Of a DNA stretch of 64,000 bases, positions 1 to 10,472 are shown one piece after another (within the stretch, counting starts at the first letter, position 1; every line of letters begins with the position of its first letter). A model generated the notes under the pieces. That model searched no databases. It saw nothing but the letters and a program-made list of their open reading frames with translations, and was not told the origin of the DNA. The stretch is from Herbaspirillum sp. 3R11 (GTDB lineage: Bacteria > Pseudomonadota > Gammaproteobacteria > Burkholderiales > Burkholderiaceae_D): contig NZ_SPNJ01000001.1 in NCBI RefSeq assembly GCF_004563925.1, forward strand, positions 1,674,001 through 1,738,000. Reading direction: 5' to 3'. Both the position numbers and the translations under genes were made by a program.

Positions 1-291
1 GCGTTTTGCGCGTTCCGCATCGGACAACACCGCGGCATCCTTGTCGAGCTTGTCGGATTGCGCCTTCAGGCGCGCGGCCATGTCGGCGATATCCTTTTCG
101 CGCTTGGCGAATTCGGCTTCCAGCTTGGTTTGCGCAGCCTTGGCCGGCACCGCTTCGCGGAAAATACGCTCGGTGCTGACAAATGCGATTCTCGATTCCT
201 GGGCTTGTACGTTTGCAAACGACAGGATGCCGACTGCCAGCGTTGCAGCCTGCATTGACAATAATGATTTAGTAATAAACTTCAAGGTCAT
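1..291 (-). CDS. skp: Periplasmic chaperone Skp/OmpH (partial, C-terminus outside window)
   Basis: This is the N-terminal 97 codons of an OmpH/Skp-family chaperone, which holds unfolded outer-membrane proteins in the periplasm and passes them to the BAM complex. The protein starts MTLKFITKSLLS, has a hydrophobic signal segment ending near AQA, then RIAFVSTERIFREAVPAK, the usual start of mature OmpH proteins, followed by a Lys/Glu/Ala-rich helical stretch typical of the Skp tentacles. The ATG at 291 is preceded by GGAG. The gene lies 45 bases downstream of bamA on the same strand, the conserved bamA-skp order, so the two are probably co-transcribed. The reading frame is open at base 1, so the gene is cut by the window edge rather than broken. 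Confidence 0.9.
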   Translation of the reverse strand, partial: MTLKFITKSLLSMQAATLAVGILSFANVQAQESRIAFVSTERIFREAVPAKAAQTKLEAEFAKREKDIADMAARLKAQSDKLDKDAAVLSDAERAKR

Positions 292-336
292 TCTCCGTAA
301 TACAGATTTCAATTATGCCACTGGCTGATCTTGCGA

Positions 337-2712
337 TCAGAAACCGGTGCCGAGCTGGAACTGGAAGTTCTGAGACTTGTCGCCCTGCTTCAAGTTCAAC
401 GGTTTACCGTAGCTCAGCTTCAAAGGACCGATCGGCGAGATCCAACTGATGCCGAGACCCGTCGAATAGCGCAAATCGTTGATCTTGATGCGTTCGCGGT
501 CGGCAAACACGTTACCGCCGTCAAGGAAGGTGAACCAGCGCAAACTGCGATCCTGCCCTGAGCCCGGGAATGGGAACTGCAATTCTACGCTACCAATGAG
601 TCGCGAGGCGCCGCCCATCGAATCACCGTACTGATCTTTCAGGCTACCCAGCGACGACGCCTCGTAACCCCGAACGGTGCCGATACCACCCGCATAGTAA
701 TTTTTGAAGATAGGATAAGGCTTGCCGCCGATGCCCTTGCCGTAGTCGATTTCGCCATTGAATGCAATCGTCGCGGCATTCGCCCAGAACGGCTGGAAGT
801 ACTGATGCTGATAACTTGCACGATAGTACTTCAAGGTGCCAACGGCGGACAACTCCAGATTGGCCCGCTGGAAACGACCTTTGGTCGGCACCAGCGCGCT
901 GTCGCGACTGTCGCGCTGCCATGCTGCAGTCAGCGGGAAGCTGGTCGTCGAAGCGGTGCCGACGCCGCAAGTAGGATCGTTGACGACATCGCAACCAGGT
1001 GCGCCGCTACCGGCGCCGAAGTCGCGCACGTATTGGCGATACAAGCTCGGGCTGGTGGTATCGGTATCGACTTTGGTGTTCTCAATGCCGATGCCGAAGA
1101 AGATGCGGTCCAGCTCGGAGAACGGCACGCCGAACTTGACGCTACCGCCGATTGTTTTCACGCGGTAATCACCGGTGGTGTATGCCGAGGGACGAATCGT
1201 GCGCAGGAACACTTCATACGTGCGGCTGACGCCGTCATCGGTAAAGTACGGATTAGTCTGCGATACGGCGATCGTACGATAGCGCGAACTGGTGTTCACG
1301 TCGATGCCGATTGTGTTGCCGCTACCGAAGGCGTTTTCCTGGGAAATCGACCCAGTAAGGCTCAGTTTATCGGTCTGCGAGAAGCCGGCGCCGATCATGA
1401 TGTTGCCGGTCGGCTTTTCTTCGACCTTCAGGTTGACGTCGATCTGGTCGTTGCTGTTAGGCACTTCCGGCGTCTCGACGGTGACTTCCTTGAAGTAACC
1501 CAGGCGATCGACGCGGTCGCGCGACAGTTTGATCTTCTCGCCGTCGTACCACGAGTCCTCGAACTGGCGGAATTCACGACGAATGACTTCATCGCGCGTC
1601 TTGGTGTTGCCGGCGATGTTGATGTGACGCACGTAGACGCGCTTGCCCGGATCGACCATGATCGTGAAAGCGACTTCCTTCTTTTCACGATCGACGTTCG
1701 GATTGGCGTTGACGTTGGCGAACGCATAACCGAAGTTGCCGAGGCGTTCGCTGATCTTTTTGGTGCTGTCGGTCAGTTTGGAGCCGGAATAGATTTCACC
1801 CTTCTTCAACTGCACCAGCGAGGCCAGATCAGCTTCCATGCCGAACATTTCGCCATCGAGCTTGATGTCGGAGACGGTGTACTTCTCGCCTTCGTTGATA
1901 TTGATGGTGACGTAGATGTCTTTCTTGTCGGGCGTAATCGATACCTGAGTCGATTCGATCTGCATTTCAAGATAACCGCGGTCCAGATAATAAGAGCGCA
2001 GCGATTCGATATCGCCGGCGAGCTTTTGTTTGGAATACTGATCGGCCTTGGTGTACCAGGTGAACCAGCCTGGCGTCGTCAGCTTGAGCTGATCGCGCAG
2101 TGTGCCATCCGAAAATGCCTTGTTGCCGACAACGTTGATTTGCTTGATGCGCGACGTGTCGCCTTCATCCACGGCAAACGTGACAGCGACGCGATTGCGC
2201 TCGACCGGCGTGATGGTGGTGGTGACCTTGGCGCCATACAGGCCGCGCGACAAATATTGACGCTTCAGCTCCTGTTCGGCGCGATCTACCTGCGACTTGT
2301 CGAAAATGCGTGATTCAGCGACGCCGATTTCCTTGAGCGCCTTGGTCAGTTGCTCCTTGTCGAACTCCTTGATGCCGGTGAAGTCGACGCTGGCGATGGC
2401 CGGACGCTCTTCGACCTGCACCACCAGCACATCGCCTTCGGCTTCGACGCGCACATCCTTGAAGAAGCCGGTCGCGTACAACGCCTTGATCGCCGCAGTG
2501 CCTTTTTCATCAGTGAACGTATCGCCTACGCGCACCGGCAGGTAGCTGAAGACGGTGCCGGCTTCGGTACGCTGAATGCCTTCGACACGGATGTCTTTGA
2601 CCACGAACGGCTCAACGGCAAAAGCCTGGCCAGCACAAAGGGTCAACGCTGCGGCGGCGATCAGGCTACGGGAAAAGATCGGTGCAGGGGAATGCGCGGA
2701 ATGTAATTTCAT
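337..2712 (-). CDS. bamA: Outer membrane protein assembly factor BamA
   Basis: BamA is the central Omp85-family subunit of the BAM complex, which folds and inserts beta-barrel proteins into the outer membrane. The 791-residue product has a signal peptide ending near AFA (residue 32), five POTRA domains over roughly residues 35-430 (the first begins FVVKDIRVEGIQRTEAGTVFSYLPV), and a C-terminal 16-strand barrel. The conserved L6-loop motif appears as GTVRGYEASSLG, and the protein ends in Phe (QLGTGF), as outer-membrane barrel proteins do. Length is normal for the family. It sits between rseP and skp on the same strand. The region upstream of the start (2713-2826) is only 114 bases, so an operon with rseP is likely. 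Confidence 0.97.
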   Translation of the reverse strand: MKLHSAHSPAPIFSRSLIAAAALTLCAGQAFAVEPFVVKDIRVEGIQRTEAGTVFSYLPVRVGDTFTDEKGTAAIKALYATGFFKDVRVEAEGDVLVVQVEERPAIASVDFTGIKEFDKEQLTKALKEIGVAESRIFDKSQVDRAEQELKRQYLSRGLYGAKVTTTITPVERNRVAVTFAVDEGDTSRIKQINVVGNKAFSDGTLRDQLKLTTPGWFTWYTKADQYSKQKLAGDIESLRSYYLDRGYLEMQIESTQVSITPDKKDIYVTININEGEKYTVSDIKLDGEMFGMEADLASLVQLKKGEIYSGSKLTDSTKKISERLGNFGYAFANVNANPNVDREKKEVAFTIMVDPGKRVYVRHINIAGNTKTRDEVIRREFRQFEDSWYDGEKIKLSRDRVDRLGYFKEVTVETPEVPNSNDQIDVNLKVEEKPTGNIMIGAGFSQTDKLSLTGSISQENAFGSGNTIGIDVNTSSRYRTIAVSQTNPYFTDDGVSRTYEVFLRTIRPSAYTTGDYRVKTIGGSVKFGVPFSELDRIFFGIGIENTKVDTDTTSPSLYRQYVRDFGAGSGAPGCDVVNDPTCGVGTASTTSFPLTAAWQRDSRDSALVPTKGRFQRANLELSAVGTLKYYRASYQHQYFQPFWANAATIAFNGEIDYGKGIGGKPYPIFKNYYAGGIGTVRGYEASSLGSLKDQYGDSMGGASRLIGSVELQFPFPGSGQDRSLRWFTFLDGGNVFADRERIKINDLRYSTGLGISWISPIGPLKLSYGKPLNLKQGDKSQNFQFQLGTGF

Positions 2713-2826
2713 TAGCTATCTTATGAACTATGTTTTTTTGCCGGCCGCTTCACGAAGCGTTGAAATGACCGAACATATGTAAAGTCAAAAGCCATCCGGG
2801 CGACCCGGACGGTTTGGAACGAATCC

Positions 2827-4185
2827 TTAAAACATCAGACGTACAATGTCGTTGAAAGCGGCCACGAGCATCAGCATCATCAGAATACCCATACCGGCGC
2901 GCTGAGCAATTGCCCCAAAGCGCTCAGAAACAGGACGGCCGGTCAAAATCTCCAGCGAATAATACAGCAAATGCCCGCCATCTAAAACCGGGATGGGCAG
3001 CAGGTTCATCACTCCCAGACTGATGCTGATGAACGCAATGAAGCTCAGATAGCTGACTAGGCCCACTTTGGCAGTCTGACCGGCGTAATCCGCTATGGTA
3101 ATCGGGCCGGTGATATTTTTCCATGAAACTTGTCCGACGATCATTTTTCCGATCATCTTGAGTGTCATGGCACTGGTGTCCCACGTCTTTTCCGCACCTT
3201 TGACGATAGCCGTCCAGGGCGGATCACTCACCACGGTCATTTCAGGAGCCAGCGGCACCTCGACTTTGATGCGGCCGATAGTCTGGCCATTGTCGCTCAA
3301 CGTATCGGGAGTGACGGCGATATGGAACTCGCTCTGACCGCGCAGACCTTGCAGCGTCAGCGGCTTGCCCGGGGAGGCGCGCACCAGCTCGACCAGCGCC
3401 AGACCGTCCTTGATCGGGGCGCCGTTCACAGCCAGAATCAGATCGCCCTTTTGCAAGCCGGCCTGCATGGCAGGGCCTTCCATGATCTTGCCCAGGATTG
3501 CCTGTGGACGCGCGAGCGACAAGCCCAGCTTGGCCAGGAAATCGCCTTCGAGATCCTCGGTGGACACGCTGTCGAGCGACAGCTTGACGTTATTGATCAG
3601 TTTGCCGCCGTTTGACGCGGCGCTTTCGACGTCGAGACGCGCCGGCGTCTTTTCCAGCACGTGCTGCATCAATTGCCAGCGTACCTCGGTCCACGCGTGG
3701 ACCGGCTCGCCGTTGATCGCAGTAATGGTTTCACCGCCGCGCAGGCCGGCCTGATAAGCGGCACTCTGCTCCGCCATGGCGCGCAGCTTTGGAACGGGTT
3801 CCGGAATACCGTGCATGAACAGCCCGGCGAACAACAGGATGGCGAGGATGAAATTGGCCAGCGGACCGGCAGCGACGATCGCGATGCGGCGCCAGACGGA
3901 TTGGCGTGTGAATTCTCGCTTGAGGTCTTCCGGCGCCATCTCGCTGACATCCTGCTCTCGGGCATCGAGCATCTTGACGTAGCCGCCCAGCGGCAGAATG
4001 GACAAGGCCCATTCGGTCTGGTCCGGCCCAAAACGTCGCGACCAGACGATACGTCCCATGCCGACCGAGAAACGCAGGACCTTGACGCCACACAGCCGCG
4101 CCACCCAGTAATGCCCAAGCTCATGGACAACCACCAGTGTGCCGAGCGCGACGACGAAAGCCAGCAATGTGTGCAACAGGTTCAT
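2827..4185 (-). CDS. rseP: Site-2 intramembrane zinc protease RseP
   Basis: RseP is an inner-membrane metalloprotease that cuts anti-sigma factors such as RseA within the membrane, releasing the envelope-stress sigma factor, and also clears signal-peptide remnants. The 452-residue product shows the zinc motif HELGH near residue 22 in the first membrane helix and the third-ligand motif PIPVLDGGHLLYY near residue 400. Two PDZ domains lie between (about residues 115-300), the second containing a GLQKGDLILAVNGAPI loop. Four membrane segments are visible. It is 10 bases downstream of dxr, the usual order, and its context next to bamA fits envelope quality control. Confidence 0.96.
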   Translation of the reverse strand: MNLLHTLLAFVVALGTLVVVHELGHYWVARLCGVKVLRFSVGMGRIVWSRRFGPDQTEWALSILPLGGYVKMLDAREQDVSEMAPEDLKREFTRQSVWRRIAIVAAGPLANFILAILLFAGLFMHGIPEPVPKLRAMAEQSAAYQAGLRGGETITAINGEPVHAWTEVRWQLMQHVLEKTPARLDVESAASNGGKLINNVKLSLDSVSTEDLEGDFLAKLGLSLARPQAILGKIMEGPAMQAGLQKGDLILAVNGAPIKDGLALVELVRASPGKPLTLQGLRGQSEFHIAVTPDTLSDNGQTIGRIKVEVPLAPEMTVVSDPPWTAIVKGAEKTWDTSAMTLKMIGKMIVGQVSWKNITGPITIADYAGQTAKVGLVSYLSFIAFISISLGVMNLLPIPVLDGGHLLYYSLEILTGRPVSERFGAIAQRAGMGILMMLMLVAAFNDIVRLMF

Positions 4186-4195
4186 GACGGAGAAA

Positions 4196-5368
4196 TCATA
4201 AGGTCAGGCAGGATTGCGCTACGGAACGCGCGATCTTGTCCTGCTCGATCAGCGCATCGATATCGGTGACCGGACCGTGCGGCAGCTTGTCCATGACGCG
4301 GGCGATCACTTGATCGATCATGCGGAATCCGATTTCTTGATTCAGGAATGCCTCCACGGCAACTTCGTTGGCGGCATTGAGGATCGCTGCCGAGCTGCCA
4401 CCGGCGTGCAGTGCATCATACGCCAGTTTGAGACACGGAAAACGCGCCAGGTCGGGACGCTCGAAAAATAGTTGGCCGATCTGCGCCAGGTCCAGTTGGG
4501 CCACGCCGGAGGCGATCCGTTCGGGATAAGCCATGGCATTGGCGATGGGCGTGCGCATATCCGGATTGCCCAGTTGCGCCAGCACCGAGCCGTCGACGTA
4601 GGACACCATTGAATGAATCACGCTTTGCGGATGGATCATGACTTCGATCCTGTCCGCCGGCGCGCCGAACAGCCAATGCGCCTCAATGACTTCGAGGCCC
4701 TTGTTCATCATGGTCGCGGAGTCGACCGATATCTTGCGACCCATGACCCATTTCGGGTGCGCCACTGCCTCCTCCGGCGTCACGCTATCGAGCGTTTCAA
4801 CCGCGCGCTTGAGGAAAGGCCCTCCGGAAGCCGTCAGCAAAATCTTGGCGATGCCGCCATCATCCAGAGAGCGCCGGAAATCGTGCGGCAGGCATTGGAA
4901 AATCGCATTGTGCTCGCTGTCGATCGGCAGCAACGTGGCCTTGTGCTCGGCCACGGCATCGATCAGCAGCTGGCCGGACATGACCAGCGCTTCCTTGTTG
5001 GCGAGAAGAATTTTTTTGCCGGCGCGTGCCGCGGCCAGCGTCGAGGCCAGGCCGGCGGCGCCGACAATGGCCGCCATGACCATGTCGCATGCGGCGGCAC
5101 TGGCAACGTCGCACAAGGCCTGCGGGCCATAACCAACTTCGGTGCGTAATCCCTGCGCGCGCAGTTTTTGCTGCAGCTCACCAGCCGCTTCGGCAGTACC
5201 GACTACGGCAACCTGAGGCTGGAAACGTACGCATTGCGCCGCCAGTTCGTCAACGCGCGAATGCGCGGTCAATGCATAAACCCGGTAACGTTCAGGGTGA
5301 CGCCCCACCACGTCCAGCGTCGAAACCCCGATGGAGCCGGTGGAGCCAAGTACGGAAATTGCCTGCAT
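4196..5368 (-). CDS. dxr: 1-deoxy-D-xylulose 5-phosphate reductoisomerase
   Basis: Dxr (IspC) catalyses the NADPH-dependent rearrangement and reduction of DXP to 2-C-methyl-D-erythritol 4-phosphate, the committed step of the MEP isoprenoid pathway in the cytosol. The 390-residue protein begins with the nucleotide-binding loop [15 protein letters not shown]. It carries the metal/substrate region [15 protein letters not shown] and the flexible loop segment [27 protein letters not shown] (split here as conserved HPKW...[15 protein letters not shown]). Length is typical. It lies 7 bases after cdsA and 10 before rseP. Together with uppS it links isoprenoid supply to undecaprenyl phosphate synthesis in this operon. 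Confidence 0.97.
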   Translation of the reverse strand: MQAISVLGSTGSIGVSTLDVVGRHPERYRVYALTAHSRVDELAAQCVRFQPQVAVVGTAEAAGELQQKLRAQGLRTEVGYGPQALCDVASAAACDMVMAAIVGAAGLASTLAAARAGKKILLANKEALVMSGQLLIDAVAEHKATLLPIDSEHNAIFQCLPHDFRRSLDDGGIAKILLTASGGPFLKRAVETLDSVTPEEAVAHPKWVMGRKISVDSATMMNKGLEVIEAHWLFGAPADRIEVMIHPQSVIHSMVSYVDGSVLAQLGNPDMRTPIANAMAYPERIASGVAQLDLAQIGQLFFERPDLARFPCLKLAYDALHAGGSSAAILNAANEVAVEAFLNQEIGFRMIDQVIARVMDKLPHGPVTDIDALIEQDKIARSVAQSCLTL

Positions 5369-5375
5369 GAAACTC

Positions 5376-6191
5376 CTACAACCAGAGATCGATCAAGGCC
5401 GCCAGCGGCAGGACGGGAATCAGCGCATCGATGCGGTCCAGTACGCCGCCGTGCCCTGGCAGCAGATTACTGCTGTCCTTGAAGCCGGCGCGACGTTTGA
5501 GCTGCGACTCGAACAGATCGCCGACGACGCTGGCAGCCACCAGCAAACTCATGACGACGATGAAACCGAACCAGCCAAAACGTTCGTACAGGCGTCCGGA
5601 GAAGGTATCGCCGTCGAGGTACATGACCGTCGCCGCAGCGGCAACCAGCACCGCCAGCCAACCGCCGACCGCGCCTTCCCAGGACTTGCCCGGAGAAATC
5701 GACGGCGCCAGTTTGTGCCGACCGAAACCTTTACCGGCGAAATACGCGCCGATGTCGGCAATCCAGACAATCGCCATGACCGACAGCAAATACAGCGGCG
5801 AATGGCGGAACAAGGAAACGATGGCGATAAAACAACCCACCAGCGCCAGCGTATAGGTAATGCTGAGCAATCGATTGGCGGGCGTTTTCAGCGGCGGCAA
5901 GCCAAGCTTCAACGCCGGAACGAAGCGAATTACCCACAGCGCCACGCACACCGCGAACAGGCTGCGCACACTCGACAATCCGGTGACGAAGACCACCACG
6001 GTATAGCCGACCGTCCAGAAACCGGCCCACAACTCCGCGCGTGAATAGCGGAACAGGCGCAGGCTTTCCCAGGCGCCGGCGGCGAAGAACGCCACCGTGA
6101 CCGCAGCAAAAGCAAAAAAGTTATTCAGGAAAAGTACGGGCAATAAGATTGCCAGGAGAATCAACGCCGTGATGACACGCGTTTTCAGCAT
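5376..6191 (-). CDS. cdsA: Phosphatidate cytidylyltransferase
   Basis: CdsA makes CDP-diacylglycerol from CTP and phosphatidic acid, the branch-point precursor of bacterial phospholipids, in the inner membrane. The 271-residue product is almost entirely hydrophobic with about seven to eight membrane helices. The family signature appears in the C-terminal half as [15 protein letters not shown], followed by [29 protein letters not shown], in which the SQxKR and GHGGxxDR elements are intact. The start codon shares one base with the uppS stop codon (TGATG arrangement), which implies translational coupling. A neighbouring isoprenoid and lipid gene set supports the call. Confidence 0.96.
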   Translation of the reverse strand: MLKTRVITALILLAILLPVLFLNNFFAFAAVTVAFFAAGAWESLRLFRYSRAELWAGFWTVGYTVVVFVTGLSSVRSLFAVCVALWVIRFVPALKLGLPPLKTPANRLLSITYTLALVGCFIAIVSLFRHSPLYLLSVMAIVWIADIGAYFAGKGFGRHKLAPSISPGKSWEGAVGGWLAVLVAAAATVMYLDGDTFSGRLYERFGWFGFIVVMSLLVAASVVGDLFESQLKRRAGFKDSSNLLPGHGGVLDRIDALIPVLPLAALIDLWL

Positions 6192-6949
6192 CAGGAAGCC
6201 TTTTTCTGCTCGACCAATTGCTCACTGGTCCGACCGAAGCGCCGCTCGCGCTGGCGATACGACTCGATCGCCTTGTCCAGCTCGGCCCCGTCAAAATCGG
6301 GCCAATACGTTTCGGTGAAATACAGTTCGCTATAGGCCAGTTGCCAAAGTAGGAAATTGGAAATGCGCTCTTCGCCGCCGGTGCGGACGAACAGATCCGG
6401 TTCGGGGGCGTAAGCCATCGCCAGATGGGGAGTCAACTGCTCTTCGGAAAAATCGGTCGCACCGGGTTGCTCCTTGAGCATCTTGCCGACCGCCTGCATG
6501 ATGTCCCAACGCCCGCCGTAATTGGCGCAGATGGTCAGCGTCAACCGTTTGTTGCCGGCAGTCTGCGCCTCGGCCCTGGCCACCATGTCCTGCAGCTTGG
6601 CGTCAAAACGGCTGAGGTCGCCGACCACGCGCAGACGGATGTCATTGGCGTGCATCTTGCCGACTTCGCGCTCCAGCGCTGTCATGAACAGACGCATGAG
6701 CAAGGACACTTCATCGGCCGGACGACGCCAGTTTTCAGAGCTGAAGGCGAACAGCGTCAGGTATTCGATGCCGCGCTGGGAACATGCCTCGACGATGTCG
6801 CGCACGGCGTCGACGCCTTTGACATGCCCTGCCACGCGCGGCAGAAAGCGTTTGGTCGCCCAACGTCCATTGCCATCCATGATGATGGCGACGTGACGCG
6901 GCACCGATGAAACCTGGGGCACCGCCTGGGTTGAGCTTTTATGAGTCAT
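6191..6949 (-). CDS. uppS: Undecaprenyl diphosphate synthase (ditrans,polycis)
   Basis: UppS condenses eight isopentenyl diphosphates with farnesyl diphosphate to give the C55 carrier lipid used for peptidoglycan and polysaccharide synthesis. The 252-residue protein has the family loop [13 protein letters not shown] with the catalytic Asp near residue 25. Later come [11 protein letters not shown] and the C-terminal basic motif [20 protein letters not shown], both diagnostic of cis-prenyltransferases. Its stop codon overlaps the cdsA start by one base. The 94-base gap to frr upstream contains a 9-bp inverted repeat (6971-6979 with 7013-7021) of unknown meaning. Confidence 0.97.
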   Translation of the reverse strand: MTHKSSTQAVPQVSSVPRHVAIIMDGNGRWATKRFLPRVAGHVKGVDAVRDIVEACSQRGIEYLTLFAFSSENWRRPADEVSLLMRLFMTALEREVGKMHANDIRLRVVGDLSRFDAKLQDMVARAEAQTAGNKRLTLTICANYGGRWDIMQAVGKMLKEQPGATDFSEEQLTPHLAMAYAPEPDLFVRTGGEERISNFLLWQLAYSELYFTETYWPDFDGAELDKAIESYRQRERRFGRTSEQLVEQKKAS

Positions 6950-7043
6950 ACAGTGTAAAAATCCAGATGCGCGATGATGTTCATATCAGCCTGAAACCGC
7001 AGCCGACCCCTTCATCATCGCATAAACAACAGCGATAACGCGC

Positions 7044-7604
7044 CTACACCGTCAACACTTCTTTTTCTTTTTCGACCACCAGCTTGTCGACCTCGGCGAC
7101 GAACTTGTCAGTCAGCTTCTGGATGTCTTCCTGGCCGCGGCGCTCGTCATCTTCGGAGCAAACCTTGTCCTTGACCAGCTTCTTCATGCCTTCGTTCGCA
7201 TCGCGACGAATGTTGCGGATCGAGATCTTGGTGTCTTCGGCTTCGCCCTTGACCAGCTTGACCATTTCCTTGCGGCGTTCTTCGGTCAGCGCCGGCGTCG
7301 GCACGCGGATCAGTTCGCCCTGCGTCGCTGGATTGAGGCCCAGGTCGGCTTCACGGATGGCTTTCTCGATGACGGCCAGCATCTTCTTGTCAAACGGCTG
7401 GACGCCGATGGTGCGGGCGTCGATCAGCGTCAGGTTGGCGACTTGTGACAGTTGCGTCGGCGAGCCGTAGTAGTCCACCTGGACGTGGTCCAGGATGCCC
7501 GTGTGGGCGCGACCGGTACGCACCTTGGCCAGATCGGCGCGCAGGGATTCGATCGATTTGCTCATTTTTTGTTCGGTGCTTTTCTTGACGTCAGCGATGG
7601 TCAT
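7044..7604 (-). CDS. frr: Ribosome recycling factor
   Basis: RRF works with EF-G to split post-termination ribosomes so that subunits, mRNA and tRNA can be reused. The 186-residue product has the normal length. It shows the family pattern from [19 protein letters not shown] at the N-terminus through [16 protein letters not shown], and ends with a C-terminal helix rich in Lys and Glu ([17 protein letters not shown]). The start ATG at 7604 is preceded by AGGAG. It lies 62 bases downstream of pyrH and in the tsf-pyrH-frr order found in most bacteria, indicating an ordinary translation/nucleotide operon. Confidence 0.97.
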   Translation of the reverse strand: MTIADVKKSTEQKMSKSIESLRADLAKVRTGRAHTGILDHVQVDYYGSPTQLSQVANLTLIDARTIGVQPFDKKMLAVIEKAIREADLGLNPATQGELIRVPTPALTEERRKEMVKLVKGEAEDTKISIRNIRRDANEGMKKLVKDKVCSEDDERRGQEDIQKLTDKFVAEVDKLVVEKEKEVLTV

Positions 7605-7666
7605 GCTGCTCTCCTATCTAAAACCAACTTGTAACAGTGTTCGGAAACGTGAATTTATACGCGAAT

Positions 7667-8383
7667 TTATACGTGTACCAATGTGCCTTCATCCTCGCCA
7701 AGCACCACGCGTTTGAGCGCACCCGGCTTGATGATGGAAAAGACCTTGATCGGCAACTTCTGGTCGCGGCACAGCGCGAATGCGGTGGCGTCCATGACTT
7801 GCAGGTGCTTGGAAATCGCTTCGTCGAAGGTGATCGTGCTGTAGCGGGTGGCTGCAGGATCCTTCTTCGGATCGGCGGTATAGACGCCGTCGACCTTGGT
7901 TGCCTTCAGGACGATCTGGGCGCCGATTTCCGAGCCGCGCAACGCCGCTGCAGTATCGGTGGTGAAGAACGGGTTGCCGGTGCCGGCGGCAAATACCACG
8001 ATCTTGCCTTCTTCGAGGTATTGCAACGCCTTGGGGCGAACGTAGGGCTCGACCACCTGTTCAATGGCGATAGCCGACATGACGCGGGCCGTGAGACCGG
8101 CCTGGCGCATGGCATCGGCCAGCGCAAGCGAATTCATGACTGTCGCCAGCATGCCCATGTAGTCGGCCGTGGCGCGGTCCATGCCCTGCGCTCCCGGCGC
8201 GACGCCGCGGAAGATGTTGCCGCCACCGATTACGATCGCCAGTTCAACGCCCATTTGGGTTACTTCCGCCACGTCGGCGACCATGCGCTCGATGGTGGCT
8301 CGGTTGATGCCGTAGGCATCGTCGCCCATGAGGGCTTCGCCGGAAAGTTTGAGGAGTACGCGCTTGTAAGCTGGTGTCGTCAT
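7667..8383 (-). CDS. pyrH: Uridylate kinase
   Basis: PyrH phosphorylates UMP to UDP using ATP, the entry point to all pyrimidine triphosphates, and is normally a hexamer controlled by GTP and UTP. The 238-residue protein belongs to the amino-acid-kinase fold. The phosphate-binding [14 protein letters not shown] is at the N-terminus, [10 protein letters not shown] follows near residue 55, and the nucleotide-binding [11 protein letters not shown] segment is near residue 165. Length is typical. The start ATG at 8383 has a GGAG nine bases upstream. The 261-base region behind it contains the tsf terminator, so pyrH probably has its own promoter. Confidence 0.97.
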   Translation of the reverse strand: MTTPAYKRVLLKLSGEALMGDDAYGINRATIERMVADVAEVTQMGVELAIVIGGGNIFRGVAPGAQGMDRATADYMGMLATVMNSLALADAMRQAGLTARVMSAIAIEQVVEPYVRPKALQYLEEGKIVVFAAGTGNPFFTTDTAAALRGSEIGAQIVLKATKVDGVYTADPKKDPAATRYSTITFDEAISKHLQVMDATAFALCRDQKLPIKVFSIIKPGALKRVVLGEDEGTLVHV

Positions 8384-8609
8384 GTGCTGGGCTCCGTTTG
8401 CTATCCGATTGACTTGTAATTCCGTGCGTCCTGTACTTCACGCTGCGCTGCACAACCTGAGGCGTGGTGCGGCGTTGCGGCAAGGACGCCATTGTATGCT
8501 GCCGTACTCTGCTGCCGGGACTTGGTTACATGTTGAAATGCCTGAGCGATCATGGCCAGACAGATCTTATCCAAAGTCTCCGAAACCCGTCGAAAGTTCC
8601 GACGGGCTT

Positions 8610-8633
8610 AAAAAAACGGGCCTCTCGGCCCGC
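8610..8633 (-). terminator. Rho-independent terminator of tsf
   Basis: Read on the minus strand, just past the tsf stop, a 6-bp GC stem (8617-8622 with 8627-8632) with a four-base loop is followed by seven T residues. A second perfect 7-bp stem (8586-8592 with 8600-8606) lies immediately beyond it, giving two hairpins in tandem. The arrangement separates rpsB-tsf from pyrH-frr. Confidence 0.85.
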
Positions 8634-8644
8634 TTCCTTGTTGC

Positions 8645-9529
8645 TTACTGCGCTTGCTTGGCGGCAGCAACCTGGGCTGCCACCTCGGCTGCGAAGTCAT
8701 CCTGTTTCTTCTCGATGCCTTCACCAACCACAAACATGCTGAACGACTTGACGGTAGTATTCGCCGCCTTGAGCATTTGTTCAACGGTTTGCTTGTCGTT
8801 TTTCACGAACGATTGATTGAACAGCGACACTTCCTTCAGGTACTTCTGCACCGAACCGTCAACCATCTTGGCGACGATGTCAGCAGGCTTGCCGGATTCA
8901 GCAGCCTTCAGGGACGCAACCGAACGCTCTTTTTCGATCAGGTCGGCAGGCACCTGATCCGACGACAGCGCAACCGGCTTCATCGCAGCGATGTGCATGG
9001 CGACGTCCTTGCCGACTTGTTCGTCAGCGCCGTCGAATTCGACGACCACACCGATGCGCGTACCGTGCAGGTAGGACACCAGCTTGCCGGTTGTTTCAAA
9101 GCGCTGGAAGCGACGGATCGACATGTTTTCGCCGATGCGACCGATCAGTTCGGTACGTGTTTCTTCAACAGTCTTCTCGCCCAGCGGCAGTGCAGCCAAT
9201 GCGGCCAGATCAGCAGGATTCTTTTCTGCGATCACTTTGGCGACAGCGTTTGCCAGAGTGATGAATTCGTCGTTCTTGGTGACGAAGTCGGTTTCACAGT
9301 TGATTTCCACCAGGGCGCCAACGCCGCCGGCGATGTAAGTTGCGACAACGCCTTCCGAAGTGATGCGGGAAGAAGCCTTGGAGGCCTTGCTGCCCAGTTT
9401 CACACGCAGGATTTCTTCAGCGCGGACCATGTCGCCTTCGGCTTCGGTCAGTGCCTTCTTGCATTCCATCATCGGCGCGTCGGTCTTCGCGCGCAGTTCG
9501 CCTACCAGTGCTGCGGTAATTGCCGCCAT
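8645..9529 (-). CDS. tsf: Elongation factor Ts
   Basis: EF-Ts is the guanine nucleotide exchange factor for EF-Tu. The 294-residue product begins with a UBA-like domain ([26 protein letters not shown]). The diagnostic EF-Tu contact motif NCETDFV lies near residue 80, followed by the dimerisation/core domains, and the protein ends in an Ala/Gln-rich tail ([11 protein letters not shown]). The start at 9529 has a clear GGAG. It follows rpsB by 155 bases on the same strand, the standard rpsB-tsf operon, and is closed by a strong terminator at 8610-8633. Confidence 0.97.
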   Translation of the reverse strand: MAAITAALVGELRAKTDAPMMECKKALTEAEGDMVRAEEILRVKLGSKASKASSRITSEGVVATYIAGGVGALVEINCETDFVTKNDEFITLANAVAKVIAEKNPADLAALAALPLGEKTVEETRTELIGRIGENMSIRRFQRFETTGKLVSYLHGTRIGVVVEFDGADEQVGKDVAMHIAAMKPVALSSDQVPADLIEKERSVASLKAAESGKPADIVAKMVDGSVQKYLKEVSLFNQSFVKNDKQTVEQMLKAANTTVKSFSMFVVGEGIEKKQDDFAAEVAAQVAAAKQAQ

Positions 9530-9597
9530 ATGTTTCTCCTAACTAAGTTGACATGCCGTCATCAAAACGTCACATCGAAAATTCAATCAATTTACTC

Positions 9598-9642
9598 AAA
9601 AAAAAGGGGCGAACTGCGCTAACTCTCGCTGTTACCCCTTTT
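9598..9642 (-). terminator. Possible partial terminator between rpsB and tsf
   Basis: On the minus strand an AAAAGGGG segment (9635-9642 reversed) can pair with CCCCTTTT (9602-9609 reversed), and the T run extends to 9598. The central part is poorly paired. It lies in the 155-base gap between rpsB and tsf, where a leaky terminator would lower tsf relative to rpsB. The call is tentative because the stem is interrupted. Confidence 0.4.
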
Positions 9643-9684
9643 CTTGTCGCCCGCGGATGCATCTCCACGGGCGCTGCAGGCAAA

Positions 9685-10434
9685 TTAAGCCTGTTCGTTC
9701 ACTTCAACGAATTCGTCGCCACCGTTCTTGACGGCTTCAACAACTTCGTTCACCGCATTTTCACGGCCTTCCAGGATCGCGTCAGCAACACCGCGAGCGT
9801 ACAGAGCGATTGCCTTGGCGGAATCGTCGTTACCCGGGATGATGTAAGTCACGCCTTCTGGCGAGTGGTTGGTATCGACCACGCCGATGACCGGGATACC
9901 CAGCTTGGCGGCTTCAGTGATGGCGCCCTTGTGGTAGCCGACGTCGATCACGAAGATGGCGTCAGGAATGCCGCCCATATCCTTGATACCGCCGATTGCC
10001 TTTTGCAGCTTTTCTTGTTCGCGGCTGAACAGCAGTGCTTCTTTCTTGCTCAGCTTTTCGTTGGAACCGTCAGCGATGGACGCTTCCATGTCCTTCAGAC
10101 GCTTGATCGATGTCTTGATGGTCTTGAAGTTGGTCAGCATGCCGCCCAACCAGCGCTGGTCGACGTAAGGAACGCCTGCACGTTGTGCTTCAGCTGCAAT
10201 GGTGTCGCGTGCTTGACGCTTGGTGCCGACAAACAGGATAGTGCCGCGGTTGGACGACAGTTGGCGCACGTACTTCAGCGCTTCCTGATACATGCCCAGG
10301 GTCTTTTCCAGGTTGACGATATGAATCTTGTTGCGATGACCGAAGATAAACGGGGCCATCTTTGGGTTCCAGAAGCGTGTTTGGTGACCGAAGTGGACAC
10401 CTGCTTCCAGCATTTCGCGCATAGTTACGGACAT
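9685..10434 (-). CDS. rpsB: Small ribosomal subunit protein uS2
   Basis: uS2 is a structural protein of the 30S ribosomal subunit. The chosen start (ATG at 10434, preceded by GGAG seven bases away) gives 249 residues starting [26 protein letters not shown], the canonical N-terminus. A longer in-frame start at 10473 would add 13 residues not seen in the family. The conserved segments [17 protein letters not shown] and [18 protein letters not shown] are present, and the C-terminus is acidic. It heads the rpsB-tsf operon, is transcribed away from map, and has a structured leader upstream. Confidence 0.97.
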   Translation of the reverse strand: MSVTMREMLEAGVHFGHQTRFWNPKMAPFIFGHRNKIHIVNLEKTLGMYQEALKYVRQLSSNRGTILFVGTKRQARDTIAAEAQRAGVPYVDQRWLGGMLTNFKTIKTSIKRLKDMEASIADGSNEKLSKKEALLFSREQEKLQKAIGGIKDMGGIPDAIFVIDVGYHKGAITEAAKLGIPVIGVVDTNHSPEGVTYIIPGNDDSAKAIALYARGVADAILEGRENAVNEVVEAVKNGGDEFVEVNEQA

Positions 10435-10472
10435 AAATTTCTCCAGGGTTAGGTCTGGAATCCATTCGGCCA

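Noticed and set aside
805-2313. Long open frame (502 codons) on the plus strand across bamA
   Set aside because: It is antisense to a clear bamA gene, has no family features, and is explained by GC-rich codon use in the opposite frame.
6971-7021. Inverted repeat between frr and uppS as a regulatory element
   Set aside because: The 9-bp arms match perfectly, but the 33-base loop and lack of any other signal give no basis for a function.
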